Source of the DNA: Chloroflexi bacterium 54-19
GTDB taxonomy: Bacteria > Chloroflexota > Chloroflexia > Chloroheliales > Chloroheliaceae
Reading direction: 5' to 3'
Length of the DNA: 64,000 nt
NCBI GenBank assembly: GCA_001898225.1
Contig: MKTJ01000072.1
Location: 124,001-188,000 of the forward strand
In this document: positions 8,235 through 16,791 of the stretch, in pieces
Layout: each line of letters begins with the position of its first letter
How positions within the stretch are numbered: position 1 is the stretch's first letter
Translations under genes and position numbers: made by a program
The notes under the pieces: generated by a model
What the model was told of the DNA's origin: nothing
The model's input: only the letters and a program-made list of their open reading frames with translations
The model's database searches: none

Positions 8235-9389
8235 TTAACTAAATTTCGCTTTCTGTAATTCCTCACTCTCAACATTTTCTCCCACTTCAAATGACTCCCC
8301 CGGTTCGAATTGGTACCAATTTGGAACCAGTAAGACCAGCCGATTACATTCTTTAATTACTTTTTCCGCTATATTACCCAGTAGTACCTGCTCCATCCTT
8401 GGATAGGCATGCGTGGCTAGTATGGTCAGAATAGGCCGGGTCTTCTCAATAGTTTCGATAATCCTTTCTTCGGGTTTACCTTCCAGGATTATCCGGCGAC
8501 AGTTAATACCCCGGTCAGCTAAACCCTGCTGGACATGGCATAGATATTTGTGGGCATATGCGTACTGCTCAACCGGGTCGGCATCCACCTTGAGGGGCTG
8601 TTCTGTTTCCGGGTCTAAATAGACTTTCCGATTGTCCAAAGGTAGAACCAAAAGAAGATAAAGCTGGCCTTTCATCTTACTTGCTAATTCGGCGGCCAAA
8701 GGTAGAGCCGCTTCAGCCTGGGCGGTACCGTCAAGCGTAAGCAACAGGTGACTTTTTGCCGGTTTTAGATAGAGTTTCAAGTTGACCAGCAGGGTATCGT
8801 TCATAAATTGTTTGAGCGTCGACAATTTAAAGTTTTGGGGAACTACCAGCACCGGAAGCTGGTCCTGGCGTACAACCCGGTTGGGCTGGCTGGAGAACAG
8901 GAGTTGGTGCAGCACATTTTCCCGGTGAGATGGTAAAACCACCAGGTCAATCGGTTCTTCCCGGCCAAGGTCTTTTAAGGCTTGCGCTACCGGGCCTTTT
9001 TCAATACAACTGCTAACCCGGCCCGGCGGCAAAACGTAGTGAAGGTACGAACCGGTTAATTCTTCTTGAAGGTGGGACAGGTAATTTTCCATGTCCTGTT
9101 CTTCTTCGGAAGAAAACGTTACTTCTTCAACCGGTGTTTCAGCTTTTTCCTGGAGGTAGAGCGGATAAGGTAACTGGTTATTAAGGCGCTCCCGGTACAC
9201 ATCGGAACCTTCCAGGAGAGTTATATCCCCGTGAGGAGGATGAATTTCCTTGACTGATAGAGGTGTTTCGTTGGAAATGCCAAGTAACCGCACCCTGGCC
9301 CCCAAAAGGAGAGATAGCCAGGCCGCAATATTAAGTATCGGTTTAGCTTCTTCAGTCCGGTCTACCGGTACCACGATTGTTCTAATCAT
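8235..9389 (-). CDS. Tandem universal stress protein (two UspA domains)
   Basis: This 384-residue cytoplasmic protein has two UspA-like Rossmann domains (about 1-190 and 210-360). The first begins MIRTIVVPVDRTEEA and ends in LPVLVVPQ. The second begins LLLTLDGTAQAEAALPLA and ends in LGNIAEKVIKECNRLVLLVP, close to the usual ATP-binding G-x2-G-x9-G pattern but with Asn for the Ser/Thr. An acidic insert of about 60 residues lies in the first domain. UspA proteins bind ATP or act as stress-response partners. GGGAGG precedes the ATG by 6 nt. The gene faces the helicase and is divergent from the small-protein/hydrolase/flavodoxin group. Confidence 0.88.
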   Translation of the reverse strand: MIRTIVVPVDRTEEAKPILNIAAWLSLLLGARVRLLGISNETPLSVKEIHPPHGDITLLEGSDVYRERLNNQLPYPLYLQEKAETPVEEVTFSSEEEQDMENYLSHLQEELTGSYLHYVLPPGRVSSCIEKGPVAQALKDLGREEPIDLVVLPSHRENVLHQLLFSSQPNRVVRQDQLPVLVVPQNFKLSTLKQFMNDTLLVNLKLYLKPAKSHLLLTLDGTAQAEAALPLAAELASKMKGQLYLLLVLPLDNRKVYLDPETEQPLKVDADPVEQYAYAHKYLCHVQQGLADRGINCRRIILEGKPEERIIETIEKTRPILTILATHAYPRMEQVLLGNIAEKVIKECNRLVLLVPNWYQFEPGESFEVGENVESEELQKAKFS

Positions 9390-9686
9390 AGGTAACCTCC
9401 CTTCCCTGATTTATCTCACATTTTCATAGTAACATTTACAGCTTAAGAAACGGGTACAAACCAGTAAATGGAGAGTTAAAGTCACAATCTTTAATCATTC
9501 GGCAGCACCTTTACTCCTTAAGCCCGGATTAATTTGGCCGAATCACCTTATTTCTATTCTCTTTTAACCCAACAATACCCGCCTTTTAACACCGGCGCTG
9601 TAAGGTGCAAGAGAGGGATAAATTCCTTTCGAATAAATTTTTAGGTTCTAAGTTGGGCAGGAATTGGCCTGCCAGAGGAGATTATT

Positions 9687-9968
9687 ATGGCCTGGGAAAA
9701 TTTCTTGCGGGGATTCTGGAATGGAATTACCGCCTGGGTGGTGCTTATCGCTCACGTATTTGGCGGCTGGAAACAGTATCCTCTTTATGACACAAAACGA
9801 AGCGGAGGCTGGTACGATTTTGGTTTCCTGGTAGGTGCCGGTATTTCCCTGCTTGGTTCTCCAAACCGAGGCCGGGGGAAAGGTTTAGCCAGGCCAAAGG
9901 GAAAAGGCAGTAACAGGGAAATAGCCCAGCCTGACTCCAGGGTAAACCAGCCTGTCCCATCGGTATGA
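9687..9968 (+). CDS. Small membrane protein of unknown function
   Basis: This 93-residue protein has an AGAGGAG ribosome site 6 nt before its ATG, so it is very likely translated. It has one hydrophobic segment near the N-terminus (GITAWVVLIAHVFGGW), a WYDFGFLVGAG motif around residues 42-52 that could be a second short hydrophobic patch, and a basic, Gly/Arg-rich tail. The YD...GGWYDFGFLLGAG pattern recalls small conserved proteins from Chloroflexota, but I cannot name the family. Upstream, 9390-9686 contains no other gene and only weak hairpin potential. Confidence 0.65.
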   Translation: MAWENFLRGFWNGITAWVVLIAHVFGGWKQYPLYDTKRSGGWYDFGFLVGAGISLLGSPNRGRGKGLARPKGKGSNREIAQPDSRVNQPVPSV

Positions 9969-10115
9969 AGGTAAGCCCCAGGAAGAATACCTTTGTTGGT
10001 CCGTCTTATTCCAACGCGCCAAAGCCCTATCAGGTAGGTTGCGTCACGGCCAGCCCCACCAGGCGTAAAGTAAGCCTTTTTCGATTTCGCCGGTATGCCC
10101 GGTGGAAGGTTCCGT

Positions 10116-10976
10116 ATGAAGAAGGGAAGCTTGCTTATGGGTTTACAAGCAAGGGAAATCGCTGCCGGTGTGTTTTACATTGAGACCGGGAAAGGGATCA
10201 TGCGCTCAAATGTCTATTTCGTGCGCTCCGGTTCTGCATCTTCCTGGGTCCTGATAGATTCCGCCTCCGCCCATTGCGGCCCGCTAATCCGAGAGGCGGC
10301 GGAAGCATTATTCGGCGCAAAAACACCTCCGACCGCGATTCTTTTGACGCATGTCCATCCTGATCACGCTGGTTCCGCCCTCGAACTGGCCCAGGGGTGG
10401 AACTGCCCGGTTTATGTCCACCCGGACGAATTACCATTTGCCACCGCGGACAGCTCCAATTTCTTCGCAACCTATCATAATTACACAACAGCAGCGGGTC
10501 GCTGGACCCCACCACCCCTGGATAAGTGGCTCATCCTGCCACTGGTACGGGCGATGCCAGGGCGAAAGCGGGAGGTTATGCTAGCGGGATCGAGTTTAAA
10601 GGGGGTTGTACGCGCTTTTGAACCAGGGAAAGGGCTGCCAGGGCTGCCGGAATGGGATTACATCCCGACGCCGGGCCACACCCCAGGCCACGTCGCCTTC
10701 TTCCGCCCGGCTGACCGGGTGTTAATCGCAGGTGATGCGCTCCTAACGATAAATTTGAATTCCGCAAAGGGTTTCTTATTATGGAGTCTTTCGCGAAACA
10801 ACCCGCGTGTCTCTGGACCACCATGGTACACGACCTGGTGCTGGCAAGCGGCTAAAGAGTCGGTTGGCCGTATCGCCCGGTTGGAACCGCGAATCCTCGC
10901 GGGCGGCCACGGATTACCCATGACCGGTCCCTCAACCGCCTGTGATGTGCGAGCCTTTGCCGGACGGTTCCGGTAA
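10116..10976 (+). CDS. Metallo-beta-lactamase-fold hydrolase
   Basis: This 286-residue hydrolase is of the glyoxalase II/lactonase-like MBL superfamily. The zinc motif HVHPDH is at 79-84, with downstream metal-ligand regions GHTPGHVAFF, GDALL and GGHG. The substrate cannot be told from sequence; thioesters, lactones and phosphate esters are all possible. The start at 10116 follows GGAAGG by 6 nt. An ATG at 10137 is a possible alternative and an upstream ATG at 10095 is less likely. It is followed 61 nt later by a flavodoxin gene. MBL-fold and flavodoxin modules are fused in flavodiiron proteins, but here the MBL domain seems to be a separate hydrolase. Confidence 0.85.
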   Translation: MKKGSLLMGLQAREIAAGVFYIETGKGIMRSNVYFVRSGSASSWVLIDSASAHCGPLIREAAEALFGAKTPPTAILLTHVHPDHAGSALELAQGWNCPVYVHPDELPFATADSSNFFATYHNYTTAAGRWTPPPLDKWLILPLVRAMPGRKREVMLAGSSLKGVVRAFEPGKGLPGLPEWDYIPTPGHTPGHVAFFRPADRVLIAGDALLTINLNSAKGFLLWSLSRNNPRVSGPPWYTTWCWQAAKESVGRIARLEPRILAGGHGLPMTGPSTACDVRAFAGRFR

Positions 10977-10990
10977 TGACCCAAAGACAG

Positions 10991-11019
10991 CAACCTCACC
11001 TGTTTTTCGGTGAAGGTTG
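10991..11019 (+). other. Hairpin between hydrolase and flavodoxin genes
   Basis: CAACCT+CACC pairs with GGTG+AGGTTG (one bulged A) around an 8-nt loop. It ends just before the flavodoxin ribosome site. It has no U-tract, so it more likely affects mRNA stability or translation than termination. Confidence 0.4.
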
Positions 11020-11037
11020 AAAATGGAGGTAACTATT

Positions 11038-11574
11038 ATGGCAATAAAAGTTCTGGTAACTTTTGCTACCCGCTATGGCTCTACCCACGAGGTGGCCGAA
11101 GCTACCGGTGCTGTCCTGCACGAAAAAGGGCTAGAGGTAGACATAAGGCCGGTGCAGCAAGTCCACACCCTGGATGGCTACCAGGCTATTGTGCTGGGGG
11201 CGCCAATGTACTTTGGCAACTGGCATAAAGATGCCTTAACTTTCCTGGAAGAATACCACCAGGCCCTCACGCAGCGGCCTGTGGCGGTCTTTGGGCTGGG
11301 CCCCCTCCATTCCGATGAGAAGGAACGCCTGGACTCTGGTAAGCAGCTCTCTACGAAGCTGGCGAATTTTCCCTGGTTTACACCGGTGGCATTTGAAATG
11401 TTTGGCGGTAAGTACGACCCGTCCGCTCTCCGCTTTGCCGATAAGATAGTAACTATTTTACCGGCCAGCCCTCTAAAAGGTTTAGGGGCTAGCGATGTAC
11501 GTGACTGGGAGGCTATCCGAAGTTGGGCCGCTGAGTTACCGGGGAAATTCCAGCTTGCCTTGCAGACGCCTTGA
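11038..11574 (+). CDS. Flavodoxin-domain protein (protoporphyrinogen-oxidase/Flavodoxin_5 type)
   Basis: This 178-residue flavoprotein binds FMN in a flavodoxin fold. The phosphate-binding loop near the N-terminus reads FATRYGSTHEVAEA, and the flavin contacts GAPMYFGNWH and GLGPLHSDEKE follow. The layout matches the Flavodoxin_5/HemG-like group. The ATG at 11038 has GGAGG 8 nt upstream; an in-frame TTG at 11017 has no such site. A redox role is expected. HemG activity (protoporphyrinogen to protoporphyrin) cannot be concluded from sequence alone. It probably shares a transcript with the MBL hydrolase. Confidence 0.85.
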   Translation: MAIKVLVTFATRYGSTHEVAEATGAVLHEKGLEVDIRPVQQVHTLDGYQAIVLGAPMYFGNWHKDALTFLEEYHQALTQRPVAVFGLGPLHSDEKERLDSGKQLSTKLANFPWFTPVAFEMFGGKYDPSALRFADKIVTILPASPLKGLGASDVRDWEAIRSWAAELPGKFQLALQTP

Positions 11575-11651
11575 GAGGGATTCCCGGCTTTTCCAGGGAT
11601 TTGGTGAATAGGGGGGTATCACTAGCCGGAATTGTTCCTCAATTTCACCGC

Positions 11652-11715
11652 GTTTACCTCCGGGTAACGCTTGTTTACCCTCTCTTTGAGGTTTGTCCGC
11701 TACCTTTAATATAAA
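11652..11715 (+). promoter_or_regulatory. Promoter of the ABC exporter with repeated GTTTACC half-sites
   Basis: TTGAGG (11686-11691) and TATAAA (11710-11715) are spaced 18 nt. Just upstream lie GTTTACC at 11652, its near-inverse GGGTAAC at 11662 and GTTTACCC at 11673. The direct copies are 21 nt apart, which is two helical turns. This looks like a binding site for an activator or repressor, but no cognate regulator lies beside it. Confidence 0.45.
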
Positions 11716-11810
11716 GCACCCGGTAGAGCACGGCTTTCGTTTATTTTAAGCCGAAAAGGTATCTTTGGGTTTTCTCCAAGCGCCAGCCAGGGTGTAAGGA
11801 GGTAAGATAT

Positions 11811-12797
11811 ATGGCAACTATAGAAAAAAAGCCTCTGGTGGCACCCCTTCCTGGACGCGGGTCGGGCCGTTTCGCTATATCAACCGAGAAACTGACTAAA
11901 ACCTATGGCAGCGCCCGTGGCATTACCAATCTGGATTTACAGGTCAAAGAAGGTGAAATTTTCGGGTTTCTTGGGCCAAACGGGGCCGGGAAAACTACCA
12001 CTATTCGCCTGCTTATGAACCTGATTAAACCTAACAGCGGCAAGGCCAATATTTACGGGCTGGATTGCCAGACCGATAGTGTTGAGATCAGAAAGTTTAC
12101 CGGCTATCTTCCCGGCGAATTTGCACTCTATCCCAATCTGACCGGAGCGCAGACCCTGAAATATTTTGCCAGCTTGCGAAATGGAGTGAAGTGGCCGGTT
12201 ATTGCCGATTTAGCCGAGCGATTGGACCTGGACCTTTCGAAGAAATTCCGGGAATATTCGCATGGCAACAAACAAAAGGTGGGGATTATTCAAGCTATTA
12301 TGCATCAGCCTCGCCTCCTTATTGTAGACGAACCGACCAACGGCCTCGACCCCCTCAACCAGCAAGAATTCTATAAACTCATCCGGGAAATCCGCGAAAA
12401 AGGCAGTACCATCTTTATGTCCTCTCATATTATGAGCGAAGTGGAAGATACCTGCGACCGGATAGGATTGATCCGGGAAGGAAAACTGGTGCGCGTGGGG
12501 AATATGAACGAACTGGTAGATTTTAAATACCATTACCTGGAAGTAATTTTCCAGGAGCCTGTTTCGCCTGAAATTTTTAAAAGTCTGCCGGGAGTTGACC
12601 GGGTAGAACTTACCAGCCAGGAGGGCGGGCAATTACTACGGTGTGTGGTCCGCCAGGAAAATCTAGGCCAGGTGGTAAAGACCATTGCGCAGTTCCCTCT
12701 CATAGATTTTGTCAGCCGCGAACCTTCCCTTGAAACTATCTTCCTCGACTATTACGGCCCTACTTCCAATAATATGGAGGGCAAGAATAGGGGGTGA
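11811..12797 (+). CDS. ABC-2 type exporter ATP-binding protein
   Basis: This 328-residue ATPase has Walker A (GPNGAGKTT), a Q-loop region, the degenerate signature YSHGNKQKVG, Walker B (LLIVDEPTNGLD) and the H-loop (SSHIMSE). The C-terminal ~90 residues form the extension typical of DrrA/CcmA-like exporters. A perfect AGGAGG lies 7 nt before the ATG. The permease gene starts 1 nt after its stop, so the two subunits are coupled. Likely substrates are drugs, lipids or antibiotics. Confidence 0.93.
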   Translation: MATIEKKPLVAPLPGRGSGRFAISTEKLTKTYGSARGITNLDLQVKEGEIFGFLGPNGAGKTTTIRLLMNLIKPNSGKANIYGLDCQTDSVEIRKFTGYLPGEFALYPNLTGAQTLKYFASLRNGVKWPVIADLAERLDLDLSKKFREYSHGNKQKVGIIQAIMHQPRLLIVDEPTNGLDPLNQQEFYKLIREIREKGSTIFMSSHIMSEVEDTCDRIGLIREGKLVRVGNMNELVDFKYHYLEVIFQEPVSPEIFKSLPGVDRVELTSQEGGQLLRCVVRQENLGQVVKTIAQFPLIDFVSREPSLETIFLDYYGPTSNNMEGKNRG

Positions 12798-12798
12798 G

Positions 12799-14436
12799 AT
12801 GATGCAAGTTAGAGTCTTTCTAAAAACCTTGCGGGATTATCGTCTCCAGATTTTAATCTGGGGTGGCAGTCTGGGGGTTTTACTGGCTTACTACGCCTGG
12901 GTGTATATCGACATTTTTATGAAGCCGAACCGGGCCCAGGTGCTGGCCGAATACCAGAAGGCTTTTGAAAATTTTTCATTTTTTACCGGGAAAGCTTACG
13001 ATATTGACACGTATGGCGGGTTTATTACGGCTGAATTTATGGCCTATCTGCCGGTGCTGGTCGGGCTTTTTGCCCTTTTTTGTGGTAGCGCCCTTCTCCG
13101 CAGCGAAGAAGAGCGGGGAAGCCTTGATGTGCTGCTGGCGACCCCTCTTTCGCGTTCTTCAGTATTGCTTCAGAAGTGGGGAGCCTTTTTTGTCAGCCTG
13201 GCAATCATTATGGTCTTTTGCTATGCCGGGCTTCTCACAGGCTCGGTCGCTAATAACCTGGGGTTGGACGCCGGTCAGACTGCCCTTGCCTGTCTGAATG
13301 TTTTTTTTCTTGGCCTGGTTTACGGGTCGTTAGCCCTTTTGCTTTCCCAATTTTTTTCGCGTAAGGTGGCGGCAAGCTGGGCCGGTGGTTTACTGGCGGC
13401 TGGCTTCCTGATGAACACCCTGGGCGAATCTATAAATGGGCTGGGCTGGCTACGTCCTTTCACCCCTTTTTATTACTACACTTTAAGCAAACCGATGGCT
13501 CATAGTGTAGGTATGGAATGGGGTGGTTTTATCCTGGTAGGGTTGGCTGCCGTCCCGCTTTTAATCCTGGCCCTGGTCTTTTATATTCGCCGGGACCACA
13601 ATCAGACGGTCCAAATTGCAGTCTTAAGCAGGAAATCGCTTGCCGGACAGTTTACCCGGGAACCGGTAGGCCCATGGTGGAGCGGTAGATTCCGGTTCGA
13701 ACTGCGCCGGGCTTTGCCGGGTGCCCTGGTCTGGGGTAGTTGCCTGGCCCTTTACATTGCCCTGATTGTGCCTTATCTCAATGATATACATGCCAGCATG
13801 GCAGAACTTTTAAAAAGTGATTTTTATAAGCTGCTGGGGTTTGGTGACCTGGCAAGCAACGAAAACCTTTTAAGTCTGATTTTCTTCGTGTTTGCCACTG
13901 CCCTTATAGCAGCTTATAGCGTGATGCTGGTAGCAAGCTGGACAGGCGATGAAACCGAAGGCCGGTTAGAATTGCTGCTGGCAAATCCGGTTTCCCGCTG
14001 GCGCTGGCAGGTCAATCGCGCTGTGATAGCCCTGCTTTCTACCGCGCTTGCCTTAATTATTTGCTGGTTAACCTTCCTGGTAACCTGTGAGCTTGCCAAT
14101 GTCACTGTGGATAACGAGAAAGTGGCCGAGGCTTTCATCGGGATGTGGGTACTTAGCGCGATAATCCTTGGAGTGGGCTTCGGCCTGGCCGGGATTGTCC
14201 CGCGGCAAACCGTAGCAATCCTGAGCGGGCTGGTTGTTGTCAGTTACCTGCTCGAGCTGCTCAGAGAAGCTCTCAAATTCCCAGGTTGGATAACCGACCT
14301 TTCGATTTTCCACCAGTACGGCCAGCCAATGATGAACGGGCTAAATTGGCCTGCCCAATTTATTATGCTTGCAATCGCCGCCCTGGGCGGTCTGGTAGCA
14401 GGTTTAGGGTTCTGGAGAAGGGATATAGCTAAATAG
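12799..14436 (+). CDS. ABC-2 type exporter permease, two-unit fusion
   Basis: This 545-residue membrane protein has about 12 hydrophobic helices in two similar halves. Each half has the ABC-2 feature of an LRSEEERGSLDVLLATPLSR-like loop, at about residues 95-115 and again in DETEGRLELLLANPVSRWRW. The duplicated permease replaces the usual homodimer. The start is ATGATG at 12799/12802 behind GGGGGTG. An upstream in-frame extension overlaps the ATPase gene and is not credible. The helix-rich composition and pairing with the preceding ATPase make an exporter role likely. The substrate is unknown. Confidence 0.9.
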   Translation: MMQVRVFLKTLRDYRLQILIWGGSLGVLLAYYAWVYIDIFMKPNRAQVLAEYQKAFENFSFFTGKAYDIDTYGGFITAEFMAYLPVLVGLFALFCGSALLRSEEERGSLDVLLATPLSRSSVLLQKWGAFFVSLAIIMVFCYAGLLTGSVANNLGLDAGQTALACLNVFFLGLVYGSLALLLSQFFSRKVAASWAGGLLAAGFLMNTLGESINGLGWLRPFTPFYYYTLSKPMAHSVGMEWGGFILVGLAAVPLLILALVFYIRRDHNQTVQIAVLSRKSLAGQFTREPVGPWWSGRFRFELRRALPGALVWGSCLALYIALIVPYLNDIHASMAELLKSDFYKLLGFGDLASNENLLSLIFFVFATALIAAYSVMLVASWTGDETEGRLELLLANPVSRWRWQVNRAVIALLSTALALIICWLTFLVTCELANVTVDNEKVAEAFIGMWVLSAIILGVGFGLAGIVPRQTVAILSGLVVVSYLLELLREALKFPGWITDLSIFHQYGQPMMNGLNWPAQFIMLAIAALGGLVAGLGFWRRDIAK

Positions 14437-14863
14437 TTCCAACGGGTAAATACAGCAACTTTTCTCCAGCTATGTACCAAAAATCTCTTACAAAGATATT
14501 AATTCTGAAAGAGATGTTCCGGCCTCTCTTTTTATAATCTTTGCTGCTCTCCGATAAAATACCTGGCTGTATAGTGAGTAGCAGGTTTATTTTCCATATT
14601 ACACCTTCTTTTAACCTCATTATTGCGGATAACATACTAAAGTAGTATTAGACCAGAATGACAAAAGGCAACCAACCCAAAACCGGGAGGTTAATTGAGT
14701 TAGCTGCCGGGTTTCGGAATGGTGGGGTGCAAAGGGACATCCCACTGCCAGCCTGCCGGGTCTTTACTCTCCCCGTAAAATTACCACGTCGCAGGTTAGG
14801 CCAGATTACCAGGCCAGCGGTCCAGTGATTAAGCCGGGGAGAAGTTTTTAGAGGGCGGAAGAG
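14437..14863 (+). promoter_or_regulatory. Intergenic region with promoter candidate and leader hairpin
   Basis: TTGCGG at 14623 and TATTAG at 14646 are 17 nt apart. Between them is the dyad ATACTA-AAG-TAGTAT (14634-14648), well placed for a repressor. A hairpin GTGGGGTG/CATCCCAC at 14722-14745 lies in the predicted leader of the glycosyltransferase. No gene is seen. All assignments here are by eye. Confidence 0.35.
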
Positions 14864-16039
14864 ATGGGTAAGCGCGTACTGGTTACAGGAGTGGCGGCTG
14901 GCGGGGGCCATGTTACGGTCATGAATAGCTTGTACGATTCCCTGCTAGGCCACGAAGATTACGGGCTCGAAACCCACAAATTTTATTCTCACCAATCCAT
15001 TTATGACAATTTATACCGGGTTATAGCTTTCTTCCCACCTTTGTTGGAATATATCCAGGCTAATTCCATCAAGCTCGTAAAATGGTTCAAGTACCTCATT
15101 ATACTCCCGGAACTTGCCGGGACTCTGAAAATATTAAAAGCGACCAACCCGGATGTTGTGATTTGTAGCCACCCCTTCCAGACTCTCACCTTCCAAACAT
15201 TAAGGCAAAGATTACATCTTCCCTTCAAGATTGTAAGTTGTATTTGCGATTATGGCGACCCTCAGAAGTACATCAGCTATGCCCCGGTAGTTGATCACTA
15301 CCTGGTCCGGGATGAGAAGACGCGCCGGCTTGCCCTAAAATACCTGCCAAAACAGGCTCAGTTAATTTCAACTTTCGGGGTGGAGGCTGAAAGGGCTTTT
15401 GAGAATTACCATCACCGGGCGGAAAAAGAAACAAACATTGAACGTGAGTTCAACGCGTATTTTAAGACTTTATTTGGCGCAAAAACTGCCGAATTCGACC
15501 GGACCCAACCCAGTGTCCTGTTTATCGGCGGGTCTGGGTGGGTCCGCCGTTCGGAAGAATTAATCAAGCTGATGGCTAAATCCGGTAAATACAACCTGCT
15601 CGTTGTTAACGGGAAAGATAAAGCCCTGCGTTATCAATTGGCCCCCCTAAAACGGGTATTTTGTTTTGACTTTATTAACCAGGACCGCCTGGCCCTGGTG
15701 GAAAGTTTTGCAGATGTAGCGGTGCTTTCGACCATTGCCCCGGCCACTTTATTTGAACTACTCACTATTAACAAATACCCTATTTTTGTCCATCATTTCC
15801 TGGCCGGTAACGAAGAACCCCATCTTGAATTACTCTCAGAATGGAAAGTGGGCTTTTACGAACCAGACGACCATAAAATGCAACAATTAATCGACCAATA
15901 TCTGAATAATCCCTGCGCCTACCAGGAATACAAGGAAAACGGTCTGAAACATTGCCTGGAGGAAAAGAGAAAAGCCCAGGACAATTATAAAAGCATTGCT
16001 AAACTTCTTATTAATGAGTCTACGCCTACCAGGGTTTAG
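14864..16039 (+). CDS. MGDG-synthase/MurG-like glycosyltransferase
   Basis: This 391-residue GT-B fold enzyme has the MGDG-synthase-type N-terminus VLVTGVAAGGGHVTVMNSLYDSLLG, in which the GGGH loop contacts the lipid acceptor. The C-terminal half has nucleotide-sugar binding features (VLFIGGSGWVRRSEELIKLM and a late FVHHFLAGNEEPH segment). Such enzymes add a sugar to diacylglycerol or undecaprenyl lipids at the cytoplasmic face of the membrane. The length matches the family. The donor and acceptor are not predictable. The ATG follows a purine-rich GGAAGAG. The downstream membrane-protein gene may be co-transcribed. Confidence 0.8.
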   Translation: MGKRVLVTGVAAGGGHVTVMNSLYDSLLGHEDYGLETHKFYSHQSIYDNLYRVIAFFPPLLEYIQANSIKLVKWFKYLIILPELAGTLKILKATNPDVVICSHPFQTLTFQTLRQRLHLPFKIVSCICDYGDPQKYISYAPVVDHYLVRDEKTRRLALKYLPKQAQLISTFGVEAERAFENYHHRAEKETNIEREFNAYFKTLFGAKTAEFDRTQPSVLFIGGSGWVRRSEELIKLMAKSGKYNLLVVNGKDKALRYQLAPLKRVFCFDFINQDRLALVESFADVAVLSTIAPATLFELLTINKYPIFVHHFLAGNEEPHLELLSEWKVGFYEPDDHKMQQLIDQYLNNPCAYQEYKENGLKHCLEEKRKAQDNYKSIAKLLINESTPTRV

Positions 16040-16279
16040 AAAAAGAAATACCTCCTGTTATCCCACGAACTCAGGCAGGAAAGTGCAGATGCGGACAAGC
16101 CTTGCCCCGGTAGTTCATAATTTCGATAGATACGGTCAGTCGAGAAATAAGGGGGTTTGGAGCCAGTAGATTTCAGGGTAAATAATTTACTATTTTACCC
16201 GGAAATTTATTTAAAGGCGCTAGAGTTTAACCGGGAACTAAACCAATACAACCATATCATTTTTATGAGGTTTAGCGGC

Positions 16280-16738
16280 ATGTTAAATTCGATAATAGAT
16301 TGTACACTTTTTCTGGCGGCTAATCTCTACAACCTTTTAATGGTGGCAATCTTCCTCTCCCGGCCCGCCGGTTTAGCCAGGCTTGAACATAACCTTGGTC
16401 TATTTGCGGTGACCCTGGCCTTTCCGCTGCTTGCGGGAGTGGTCCTGAATGCCGGGCTGGGCCGGGACGGTTGGTTTATTTTACTGCCTGTACCTTTAGT
16501 CATATATTTGTTTGTGGAATGGCTGCTCGACTACTTCTTGAAGCTTACCTTCAGGAACACCCGTCTACTCTGGCCTTATCTCATGCTCTATTATCTTGGC
16601 TTGCTGGGTATGATAGGTTATACCTTTATGGCAGACCGCTTCTATGGTTTTGTTACTCTGTTCACCTACTTTTTGAATCTTTTTGCAACCTGGTACTCCT
16701 ATAGTAAAACTGGACATACCACCGCCCCAAAAAAGTAA
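16280..16738 (+). CDS. Membrane protein of unknown function
   Basis: This hydrophobic protein has four to five helices: FLAANLYNLLMVAIFLS; LFAVTLAFPLLAGVVLNA; FILLPVPLVIYLFVEWLLDY; LWPYLMLYYLGLLGMIGY; FVTLFTYFLNLFATWYSYS. The frame is open from a TTG at 16157 with AAGGGGG close by, giving 193 residues. I chose the ATG at 16280 (152 residues) because it has GAGG 9 nt upstream and opens directly into the first helix. Similar uncharacterised proteins occur in Chloroflexota, judging from memory of their style. No function is assigned. Confidence 0.6.
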   Translation: MLNSIIDCTLFLAANLYNLLMVAIFLSRPAGLARLEHNLGLFAVTLAFPLLAGVVLNAGLGRDGWFILLPVPLVIYLFVEWLLDYFLKLTFRNTRLLWPYLMLYYLGLLGMIGYTFMADRFYGFVTLFTYFLNLFATWYSYSKTGHTTAPKK

Positions 16739-16791
16739 ATAAGTTTAACAAATCATCTTCAGCTTGATACTGCCACCTGCCTCCTTTAGCC

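Noticed and set aside
10116..11574. MBL hydrolase plus flavodoxin read as a split flavodiiron protein
   Set aside because: The MBL domain has the hydrolase HxHxDH motif and the flavodoxin is of the Flavodoxin_5 type; neither matches the flavodiiron pattern well enough.
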